Shown here: positions 1 through 5,135 of the stretch, one piece after another | Position numbering within the stretch: the stretch's first letter is position 1 | How the letters are laid out: the number at the start of each line of letters is the position of its first letter | Origin: Bacillota bacterium | Lineage (GTDB): Bacteria > Bacillota > Clostridia > Oscillospirales > Ruminococcaceae | DNA length: 5,135 nucleotides | Reading direction: 5' to 3' | Assembly: GCA_023395695.1 (NCBI GenBank) | Contig: JAEWYJ010000118.1 | Location: 1-5,135 of the forward strand | Translations under genes and position numbers: made by a program | Notes under the pieces: model-generated | Told to the model about the DNA's origin: nothing | The model's database searches: none | The model's input: only the letters and a program-made list of their open reading frames with translations

Positions 1-93
1 GACAAGCATAGGGCAGGCAGAGGCGACGCGCCGCTGAACAGCGCAGAATGCGTTGCTGCCAGTAGAGAATTTATGATCGAGAACAAAAAATAA
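1..93 (+). CDS. Possible 3' end of a convergent gene (partial, weak)
   Basis: Plus-strand frame 1 is open from the window start to a TAA at 91-93, giving about 30 residues that end REFMIENKK. The other two plus frames hit stops early. The stop lies 18 bases before the convergent stop of the ComEA-like gene. Thirty open codons can occur by chance, minus-strand frames are also open over this stretch, and I recognise no family. I see no terminator hairpin between the two stops. The minus strand here has a T6 run (90-85) with no stem before it and no convincing start with a ribosome site. Confidence 0.25.
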   Translation, partial: DKHRAGRGDAPLNSAECVAASREFMIENKK

Positions 94-111
94 TGCCAGT
101 CTTCCCTACTT

Positions 112-468
112 TTATATCGTAATCAAATCGGCAATTGCTTCATAGATGGCCCGGCCGATGCCTTTGACCTGCAACAGCTCTTCTTTTTGAGTAAATCCGC
201 CGTTTGCTTCACGGTAAGCGATAATTTCTCCGGCCAGCACGGGGCCTATTTTGGGCAGCTCCTGCAATTCTTCGGTGGTAGCAAAATTCAAATTAACCAG
301 ATAAGCCTCCGAAGCTGCAGGAAGCTGCGCATAGGCTTCGGTAGTCACGCCGTGCGCATACAGTCGGTTTTCCCACAGCATAACACCAATTAAAATCAGG
401 AGCAGGCCAAGACAGTAGACGAGAATAAAATAAAACCAGCGCTTTTGCTGCGTAAGATGCTCTGTCAC
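112..468 (-). CDS. Short ComEA-like membrane-anchored helix-hairpin-helix protein
   Basis: A 118-residue protein starting at GTG (468-466), preceded by a good AAAGGAG site. Residues 1-10 are polar and basic; about 11-32 form one hydrophobic segment (WFYFILVYCLGLLLILIGVML), predicted to anchor the protein with its C-terminus outside. A linker of roughly 25 residues leads to a ComEA-type tandem helix-hairpin-helix domain (about 57-118): VNLNFATTEELQELPKIGP, AGEIIAYREANGGF, ELLQVKGIGRAIYEAI, ending DLITI. ComEA proteins bind double-stranded DNA at the cell surface during transformation. B. subtilis ComEA is about 205 residues with an additional domain between anchor and HhH; that domain is absent here. 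The first hairpin reads LPKIG where LPGIG is usual. A competence role is therefore plausible but not shown; a general surface DNA-binding role is also possible. No comEC is visible downstream within the window. Confidence 0.88.
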   Translation of the reverse strand: MTEHLTQQKRWFYFILVYCLGLLLILIGVMLWENRLYAHGVTTEAYAQLPAASEAYLVNLNFATTEELQELPKIGPVLAGEIIAYREANGGFTQKEELLQVKGIGRAIYEAIADLITI

Positions 469-478
469 TTCTTTGCCG

Positions 479-485
479 CTCCTTT
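479..485 (-). promoter_or_regulatory. Ribosome binding site of the ComEA-like gene
   Basis: AAAGGAG on the minus strand, 10 bases upstream of the GTG at 468. It sits in the 20-bp gap after the HAD stop and supports the non-ATG start. Confidence 0.7.
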
Positions 486-488
486 ACA

Positions 489-1289
489 TCAGATGTTCAA
501 TGTGTTCTCTATATATGTAATCAACGCTGCTATTGCCCCCTCATCGACATGGCAGAGCGTCTTTTCGCAGAGCGCCTGAATATCTTCCGGAGCATTTTGG
601 GGGCAAAAAGCCCGAATGCCGGGACGCGACAGCATTTCAAAATCGTTGTAATAATCCCCGATGGCCAGCACGCGGCTGCGGTCGAGGGCAAGATGGTCGA
701 TTGCCCACTCCAGCGCGCTACCTTTTGAGACGCCGTGCGGCATTACCTCAATAAACCGGTCGCACGAAACGGTGGTCTGCATGCCCCCGGTCAGATGCCG
801 CTCTATAAATGCCAGCATTTCAGCTTGCTCACTGGGATCGTGGTGAATAACCAGTTTGCACCACGGGTCGGTTACGGAGGATAGCGCCCCTGTCAGGCTG
901 GGCAGCATCCATTGGGCGCTGACCCCAAGCTCCACGCGGTGATCGGGGCACCACACCGCAATACTGTGCTGCGGATATTGAGCCAACAGCACATTCACAA
1001 GGCCCAAAGCTTCTTCAGCAGGTAAAATGGCGTTATACAAGGTTTTCCGGGCTGTAAAATCATAGATCAGGCCGCCGTTTAACAACAGGCAGGGCATGTT
1101 AACCGGCAACACTTTTTGAAGCGTAACGGTAGTGGGATGCAGGCTCCGGCCGGTTGCCAGTGCAAAGCAGCCGCCGTTTTCAGTAAAATATTGGAGCGCC
1201 TCCACATTTTTCTGAGGGATTTCATATTGGTCGGTTATCAGCGTTCCGTCCATATCTGAAAACAGACAGAAGCCGTCAAATTTCTTCAT
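489..1289 (-). CDS. Cof-type HAD-IIB family hydrolase
   Basis: Predicted cytoplasmic Mg-dependent phosphatase of the haloacid dehalogenase superfamily, subclass IIB (Cof/YbiV-like), which typically dephosphorylates sugar phosphates, flavin or cofactor phosphates. The product is 266 residues, a typical length. Motif I is DMDGTL with nucleophile D12 and acid/base D14; motif II is in ATGRS (45-49, T46); motif III lysine is K189 in GVSKGSAL; motif IV is GDYYND (211-216, D212 and D216). The region between motifs II and III, about 75-185, corresponds to the C2-type cap, and NGG (71-73) is also typical. All catalytic positions are present. The substrate cannot be assigned: these enzymes are promiscuous and many paralogues exist per genome. 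Its position between a pseudouridine synthase and a ComEA-like gene gives no clear substrate clue. Confidence 0.93.
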   Translation of the reverse strand: MKKFDGFCLFSDMDGTLITDQYEIPQKNVEALQYFTENGGCFALATGRSLHPTTVTLQKVLPVNMPCLLLNGGLIYDFTARKTLYNAILPAEEALGLVNVLLAQYPQHSIAVWCPDHRVELGVSAQWMLPSLTGALSSVTDPWCKLVIHHDPSEQAEMLAFIERHLTGGMQTTVSCDRFIEVMPHGVSKGSALEWAIDHLALDRSRVLAIGDYYNDFEMLSRPGIRAFCPQNAPEDIQALCEKTLCHVDEGAIAALITYIENTLNI

Positions 1290-2203
1290 CAGCTTATGCT
1301 CCTTCTGAGTTTGTTTAGAAAATCACTGAAATAATCCGGCAAGGGCGATTCAAAGACGAGGTGCTCTGCTGTAATGGGGTGGGTAAATCCCAGCAAAGCC
1401 GCGTGCAGGCATTGGCCCGGCAAAGGAACGCGTTTGGCAGGCCCGTAGACCGGATCGCCCGCCACGGGATGCCCAATGCAGGACATATGCACCCGAATCT
1501 GGTGTGTTCGGCCCGTTTCAAGCCTGCAGCGCACCAGCGTAAACTGTGCAAAGCGTTCTAAAACCTCATAGTTAGTAGCAGCGTAGCGAGAATTTTTCTC
1601 GGTAACGCACATTTTTTTGCGATCAATAGGGTGGCGTCCAATCGGACGCTCAATTCTCCCCTGTTCTTCTTTAATACGTCCGTGCACAACCGCAAAATAG
1701 AAACGATCGATGCTGTGTTCAGCAAATTGTGCGGATAAGCCCTCGTGTGTCGCATTATCCTTGGCAATAACCAGCAATCCGCTGGTGTCTTTATCAATGC
1801 GATGAACAATACCCGGGCGAATGACGCCATTTATCGAGGAGAGCCGGCCCGCGCAGGGATACAACACCGCGTTGACCAGCGTACCATTAATATTGCCTGC
1901 CGCCGGGTGTACCACCATTCCTTGCGGCTTATTCACCACCAGCAAATGGCTGTCTTCATAGACAATATTAATCGGCAAGTCTTCCGGAAAGGCATCCAGC
2001 TTTACAGGTTCCGGTTCACTATATTCAACAATGTCACCCGCTTTTACCTTTAGGCTTTTGCCTGCCGCAGAACCGTTGCACAGCACTCGTCCCTGCTCGC
2101 AAAGCAACTGGACAGCGTTACGGCTGAGCGGCGGATCTGAAACAGCGCTGATAAAGGCGTCCAGCCGGATGCCCGCATGCTCAGTCGTGACTTCAATCTG
2201 CAT
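1289..2203 (-). CDS. RluA/RluD-family 23S rRNA pseudouridine synthase
   Basis: Isomerises specific uridines to pseudouridine in RNA; by family, large-subunit rRNA is the likely substrate. The product is 304 residues, the usual length for RluD-type enzymes. An S4-like RNA-binding domain covers about 1-60 (GIRLDAFI...SRNAVQLLCEQGRVLCNG...). The catalytic domain follows, with VVNKPQGMVVHPA (89-101), the signature RPGIVHRIDKDTSGLLV (129-145) carrying catalytic aspartate D137, and RLETGRTHQIRVHM...GHPVAGDPVYG (227-254). All expected motifs are intact. The S4 domain favours the RluD-like subgroup (B. subtilis YlyB is the positional equivalent), but which uridines it modifies cannot be read from sequence. 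It overlaps lspA by 11 bases upstream, and its stop overlaps the next ATG by one base (TGATG), so coupled translation is likely. Confidence 0.95.
   Translation of the reverse strand: MQIEVTTEHAGIRLDAFISAVSDPPLSRNAVQLLCEQGRVLCNGSAAGKSLKVKAGDIVEYSEPEPVKLDAFPEDLPINIVYEDSHLLVVNKPQGMVVHPAAGNINGTLVNAVLYPCAGRLSSINGVIRPGIVHRIDKDTSGLLVIAKDNATHEGLSAQFAEHSIDRFYFAVVHGRIKEEQGRIERPIGRHPIDRKKMCVTEKNSRYAATNYEVLERFAQFTLVRCRLETGRTHQIRVHMSCIGHPVAGDPVYGPAKRVPLPGQCLHAALLGFTHPITAEHLVFESPLPDYFSDFLNKLRRSIS
1299..1306 (-). promoter_or_regulatory. Ribosome binding site of the HAD phosphatase gene
   Basis: AGAAGGAG on the minus strand, 9 bases before the ATG at 1289 and inside the last codons of the rluD-like gene. 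It is a strong site that fixes the HAD start at the TGATG overlap. Confidence 0.75.
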
Positions 2204-2696
2204 TCTTCTCTTCTTCCTCGCTCGGGTTCAGCTGCTGCGGTTTTTTGCGCTCTGAACGGAATGCGGCTACAAGCATCAGAAAAGCGCCCACCACAACGCA
2301 GCAATCGGCCAAGTTGAACATCGGATAGCTGAACAGCGGGTTGATGTCAATATAATCCACCACAAAACCATGCCGGATACGATCAATCAGATTGCCTAAG
2401 CCACCTGAAATAATCAGCAGAATGCATAGCCGTTCCAGGGGATCCTTTATCTTGCCGCTTAACAGCAGCCAGCCGGCGCCGCAAAGAATGGCGGCAACCA
2501 AAATAATCAATAGTGTGCGCTGGCCGGTAAAAATACCAAACGCCGCGCCGCGGTTTTCGACATAAGTCAGGCTTAAAACGCCGGGAATCACCGCCATGGT
2601 GCCAATGGGCGCCAGGCTTCCCAGCGCCCAGAGCTTAATGAGCTGGTCGCATGAAACCAGTGCAACCACCAATATCAAGCATGTTGTCACAGTCAT
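2193..2696 (-). CDS. lspA: Lipoprotein signal peptidase (signal peptidase II)
   Basis: Integral membrane aspartyl protease (peptidase family A8) that removes the signal peptide from diacylglyceryl-modified prolipoproteins. From the ATG at 2696 the product is 167 residues, normal for the family. Seen: a first membrane segment at about 4-22 with the conserved DQ (D17); VENRGAAFG (46-54); a second segment at about 61-79; SGGLGNLIDRIRHGFVVDYID (97-117) holding the first catalytic aspartate, D105; and FNLAD (127-131) holding the second, D131; then a last segment at about 132-147. The tail is hydrophilic and ends in a run of acidic residues. The frame extends upstream to a TTG at 2735, but that would add 13 polar residues before the membrane segment and put the start inside a hairpin, so the ATG is preferred. 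It follows ileS by 103 bp, and its last 11 bases overlap the rluD-like gene. Confidence 0.96.
   Translation of the reverse strand: MTVTTCLILVVALVSCDQLIKLWALGSLAPIGTMAVIPGVLSLTYVENRGAAFGIFTGQRTLLIILVAAILCGAGWLLLSGKIKDPLERLCILLIISGGLGNLIDRIRHGFVVDYIDINPLFSYPMFNLADCCVVVGAFLMLVAAFRSERKKPQQLNPSEEEEKNAD
2213..2219 (-). promoter_or_regulatory. Ribosome binding site of the rluD-like gene, inside lspA
   Basis: GAGGAAG on the minus strand, 9 bases upstream of the ATG at 2203. It lies within the codons for the acidic C-terminal tail of LspA, so those codons double as the initiation signal of the next gene. It supports the 2203 start and translational coupling. Confidence 0.7.
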
Positions 2697-2710
2697 AATT
2701 TTTGAACCGT

Positions 2711-2716
2711 TCCTTT
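2711..2716 (-). promoter_or_regulatory. Candidate lspA ribosome binding site
   Basis: AAAGGA on the minus strand, 14 bases upstream of the ATG at 2696. The spacing is longer than usual, but it is the best purine-rich site ahead of the preferred lspA start. Confidence 0.45.
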
Positions 2717-2721
2717 CGCCC

Positions 2722-2749
2722 GCAGTGCAGGACAAGGCCCCGCTACTGC
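2722..2749 (-). repeat. Second, bulged hairpin just before lspA
   Basis: In the minus-strand RNA, GCAGT-A-GCGGG pairs with CCTGC-ACTGC: five pairs, a one-base A bulge, then five pairs including one G-U, around a 7-base loop. It directly abuts the longer hairpin at 2750-2785, so the two stems could stack. It ends five bases upstream of the Shine-Dalgarno-like AAAGGA of lspA. It has no following U tract. A role in processing or in access to the lspA ribosome site is conceivable but unproven. Confidence 0.5.
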
Positions 2750-2785
2750 AGAACGGCGCATCACAGACCTATGATGCGCCGTTCT
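2750..2785 (-). repeat. Perfect 14-bp inverted repeat (hairpin) downstream of ileS
   Basis: The arms GAACGGCGCATCA (2751-2763) and TGATGCGCCGTTC (2772-2784) are exact reverse complements. One more A-T pair (2750/2785) makes a 14-bp stem around an 8-base loop (2764-2771). It begins 14 bases after the ileS stop. In the minus-strand transcript the stem is followed by GCAGTAGCGG, with no U tract, so it is not a canonical intrinsic terminator. On the plus strand it is followed by only a few T residues. It may be a 3'-end-stabilising or processing stem between ileS and lspA, or a terminator that has lost its U tract; the sequence does not decide. Confidence 0.8.
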
Positions 2786-2799
2786 TTACACAGGCTTAA

Positions 2800-5135
2800 T
2801 TATTTGACGATCGCTGCGCAGCGTGCGCAGAGCGTAGCGTGATCATGATCCTGTCCAACTGTGTTTGAAAAGGACCAGCAGCGTTCGCATTTCTCGCCGT
2901 CGGCGTCGGTCACCTCAATACCCAGCCCCTCAAGGTCGGCAGTTTCTCCGCCTGCGGCGTTGATAACCTCAACCTGTGAGACAATGAGCACCATTGGCAG
3001 CAGCGCTTTAACCGAGCAGATAAAATCATACAGCTCGCCTTCGGCGTGCAGAATGACCCTGGCCTCGAGCGATTTGCCAATCTTCTTCTGCGCACGGGCT
3101 ATTTCAAGCACTTTGTTAACACTGTCGCGCAGCGCGTGGATACGATCCCATGTCGCCATAAATTCGGCGGACGCCTTTGCCTCAGTGCCGTCGGGCATCT
3201 CATGGAACACGACCGATTCGGCGCTGTCACCAGTCTGCTTGGGCAGATAGCGCCAGATTTCTTCGGCGGTAAACGGAATAATCGGCGCCAGCATCAGCGT
3301 CAGGCCGCGCAGAATGCGGTAGATGGCCGTTTGGGCTGCGCGGCGCGCTTCAGAATCGGCCGCCTCGACATACAAGCGATCCTTGAGCACATCGAGGTAA
3401 AAGTTGGACATATCCACCGTGCAGAAGTTATGAATCGCATGGTAAATGATATAAAATTCATAGGTGCCGTAGGATTCGCGAACCTTGGCGGCAAGATCGG
3501 AGAGCTTTGCCAGCGCCCAGCGGTCAATATCGAACAGCTTGTCGTTCGAAACCGCATCCAGATTCGGATCAAAGTCATAAAGGTTGCCCAGAATATAGCG
3601 AGCCGTGTTCCGGATTTTGCGATAAACCTCGGAAAGCTGCTTTAAAATCTCCTTGGAAACACGGATGTCGGAGTGATAGTCGGAAGAAGCGACCCAAAGG
3701 CGCAGAATATCAGCGCCATACTCGTCGGTGATATCCTCAGGCACCATGCCGTTGCCCAGCGACTTGGACATCTTTTTGCCCTCGCCGTCCACCACCCACC
3801 CGTGGGTGCAAATTTCACGATAGGGCGCAGCGTTGCGCCATGCCACTGCTGTTAAGAGTGACGACTGGAACCAACCGCGGTACTGGTCGGCGCCCTCCAG
3901 GTAGAGGTCGGCGGGCCAGCTGTGTCCCTCACGGCTGTCAAGTACGGCGGCATGCGTAACGCCGGAGTCAAACCAGACGTCCATAATGTCAGTTTCCTTG
4001 GTAAACTCATGGCCACCGCAATGCGGGCAGGCCGTACCCTTGGGCAAAATGTCGGCGGCGTCCTTGGTGTACCACGCGTCGGAGCCTTCGGTTCTGAACA
4101 GCTCGGAAACAGCCGCAATGCTCTCGTCGGTGACAAACTCCTTGCCGCAGTCCTTGCAAAAGAAAATCGGAATCGGCACGCCCCAGGTGCGCTGGCGCGA
4201 AATGCACCAGTCGCTGCGGTCCTGCACCATTGCGGTCATGCGATCTTCACCCCAGCCGGGAATCCAGTGCACCGTGCGGATGGCTTCTATCGCCTGATCC
4301 CTGAACTGCTCCACAGAGCAGAACCACTGTTCGGTCGCACGGAAAAGAATCGGCTGCTTGCAGCGCCAGCAGTGCGGGTATTGGTGAATAACGTGCTCGC
4401 TGGCAAACAGCGCGTTGTTTTGCTGCATGTGCTTAAAGATGGCCTGATTGGCTTCGTCGGTCGTTAAGCCGGCAAACTGGCCGGCGTCTTTGGTCATGCG
4501 GCCTTTGTTGTCGACAGGAACTAAAATCGGCAGCTGCGGATAATGCTTGCAGACCTCAAAGTCCTCAAGACCGTGACCGGGCGCGGTATGGACAATGCCG
4601 GTGCCGCTTTCAAGCGTAACGTGGTCTCCCACAATGACCAGCGAATCGCGGTCAAAGAACGGCTGCTTGCAGACACAAAGCTCCAGTTCTGAACCGGAAA
4701 AGCGGCCCAGCACCGAATAGTCTGAGATGCCGGCTACCTGCATGACTTGCGGCAACAGCTCCTCGGCAATGACATAAAAGGCATCGCCGGCCTTGACCAG
4801 TACGTATTCGTATTTTGGTCCGACACAAAGTGCAAGGTTGGCTGGCAGCGTCCAGATGGTGGTCGTCCAGATGACAACATAGGTTTTAGAGAGGTCGGCG
4901 CCCAGCTTGGTAAACAACCCCTTGTCGTCGGTGACCTGAAATTTAACATAAACAGTGGTGCAGGGGTCCTCGGCGTATTCAATCTCCGCCTCGGCCAGCG
5001 CGGTCTGGCAGTCGGGGCACCAGTAAACCGGCTTTAATCCCTTATAGATATAGCCCTTTTTGGCCATAGCGCCAAAAACCTCAATCTGCTTGGCCTCAAA
5101 AGCATTGTCCAGCGTAATATAAGGATGATTATAAT
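2800..5135 (-). CDS. ileS: Isoleucyl-tRNA synthetase, 5'-truncated by window edge
   Basis: Class I aminoacyl-tRNA synthetase that charges tRNA-Ile with isoleucine in the cytoplasm and edits mischarged valine. The frame is open to the window edge: 22 further codons (ending ...AKQIEVFGA) precede the first visible ATG at 5067, so that ATG is internal. About 777 residues are visible; the family is usually 900-940, and the HIGH motif lies outside. Seen in order: YWCPDCQTALAEAEIEY; the editing-domain threonine-rich stretch WTTTIWTLPAN (4837-4869); GTGIVHTAPGHG...DFEVC (4549-4605); the HCWRCK motif (about 4357-4374); the SRQRTWGVPIP catalytic-core motif; a cysteine cluster CKDC (4147-4158) and CPHC (4018-4029); DVWFDSG; the KMSKS loop (3760-3774); an anticodon-binding helical region; and a C-terminal zinc motif CERC...CARC within 2803-2895. 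The C-terminal zinc motif and KMSKSLGN fit the ordinary bacterial IleRS1 type rather than the mupirocin-resistant type (inference). Stop TAA at 2802-2800. In Firmicutes this gene is often controlled by a T-box leader, which would lie outside the window. Confidence 0.98.
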   Translation of the reverse strand, partial: YNHPYITLDNAFEAKQIEVFGAMAKKGYIYKGLKPVYWCPDCQTALAEAEIEYAEDPCTTVYVKFQVTDDKGLFTKLGADLSKTYVVIWTTTIWTLPANLALCVGPKYEYVLVKAGDAFYVIAEELLPQVMQVAGISDYSVLGRFSGSELELCVCKQPFFDRDSLVIVGDHVTLESGTGIVHTAPGHGLEDFEVCKHYPQLPILVPVDNKGRMTKDAGQFAGLTTDEANQAIFKHMQQNNALFASEHVIHQYPHCWRCKQPILFRATEQWFCSVEQFRDQAIEAIRTVHWIPGWGEDRMTAMVQDRSDWCISRQRTWGVPIPIFFCKDCGKEFVTDESIAAVSELFRTEGSDAWYTKDAADILPKGTACPHCGGHEFTKETDIMDVWFDSGVTHAAVLDSREGHSWPADLYLEGADQYRGWFQSSLLTAVAWRNAAPYREICTHGWVVDGEGKKMSKSLGNGMVPEDITDEYGADILRLWVASSDYHSDIRVSKEILKQLSEVYRKIRNTARYILGNLYDFDPNLDAVSNDKLFDIDRWALAKLSDLAAKVRESYGTYEFYIIYHAIHNFCTVDMSNFYLDVLKDRLYVEAADSEARRAAQTAIYRILRGLTLMLAPIIPFTAEEIWRYLPKQTGDSAESVVFHEMPDGTEAKASAEFMATWDRIHALRDSVNKVLEIARAQKKIGKSLEARVILHAEGELYDFICSVKALLPMVLIVSQVEVINAAGGETADLEGLGIEVTDADGEKCERCWSFSNTVGQDHDHATLCARCAAIVK

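Noticed and set aside
1..84. Minus-strand peptide starting at TTG 86 (LFSIINSLL...) as the start of a new gene
   Set aside because: Non-ATG start with poor Shine-Dalgarno spacing and no family resemblance in the few visible codons; other frames are equally open.
84..90. T6 run after the ComEA-like gene as a terminator
   Set aside because: No GC-rich stem precedes the T run on the minus strand.
70..99. Minus-strand promoter (CTGGCA, 18-bp spacer, CATAAA)
   Set aside because: Only 4 of 6 matches in each box, and no recognisable downstream gene in the window to support it.
2750..2785. Intrinsic terminator for ileS
   Set aside because: The stem is strong, but the minus-strand sequence after it is GCAGTAGCGG with no U tract; lspA follows closely on the same strand.
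3046..4467. Long plus-strand open frames of about 200 (3046-3645) and 181 (3922-4467) codons opposite ileS
   Set aside because: They lie wholly antisense to well-conserved IleRS coding sequence, resemble no family, and are the usual open shadows of a moderately G+C-rich gene.
5065..5067. ATG at 5067 as the true start of ileS
   Set aside because: The upstream frame is open to the window edge and encodes conserved IleRS sequence (AKQIEVFG), and the HIGH motif must lie further upstream.

Overview
The window is a compact, minus-strand housekeeping gene cluster. Read in the direction of transcription (high to low coordinates), the order is: isoleucyl-tRNA synthetase (ileS, 5' end cut off by the window edge), signal peptidase II (lspA), an RluD-type 23S rRNA pseudouridine synthase, a Cof-type HAD phosphatase, and a short membrane-anchored ComEA-like helix-hairpin-helix protein. 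The ileS-lspA-rluD order is a familiar Firmicutes arrangement. Together with clostridial-looking IleRS motifs, an extra CxxC...CxxC cluster in IleRS, purine-rich Shine-Dalgarno sites and a G+C content near one half by eye, it suggests a Clostridia-type bacterium, perhaps Oscillospiraceae/Ruminococcaceae-like. The taxonomic guess is inference only.

Layout: 5135-2800 is ileS without its first ~150 codons. 2799-2697 is the only internal gap of any size (103 bp); it holds a perfect 14-bp hairpin followed at once by a second, bulged hairpin, then a Shine-Dalgarno-like site. 2696-2193 is lspA. It overlaps the rluD-like gene (2203-1289) by 11 bp, and that gene overlaps the HAD gene (1289-489) by one base (TGATG). 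The ComEA-like gene (468-112) starts with GTG 20 bp after the HAD stop, behind a good AAAGGAG site. 1-111 holds no confident gene; an open plus-strand frame ending at 93 could be the tail of a convergent gene.

The tight packing suggests one transcript with translational coupling from lspA to the HAD gene. Functions are loosely related: tRNA charging and ribosome modification (ileS, rluD-like), lipoprotein maturation (lspA), small-molecule dephosphorylation (HAD) and DNA binding at the cell surface (ComEA-like). I see no mobile element, CRISPR array, tRNA or rRNA. Most of the window is ordinary core genome, and I do not find a convincing undescribed system. The items most worth a second look are the tandem hairpins between ileS and lspA and the minimal ComEA-like protein.
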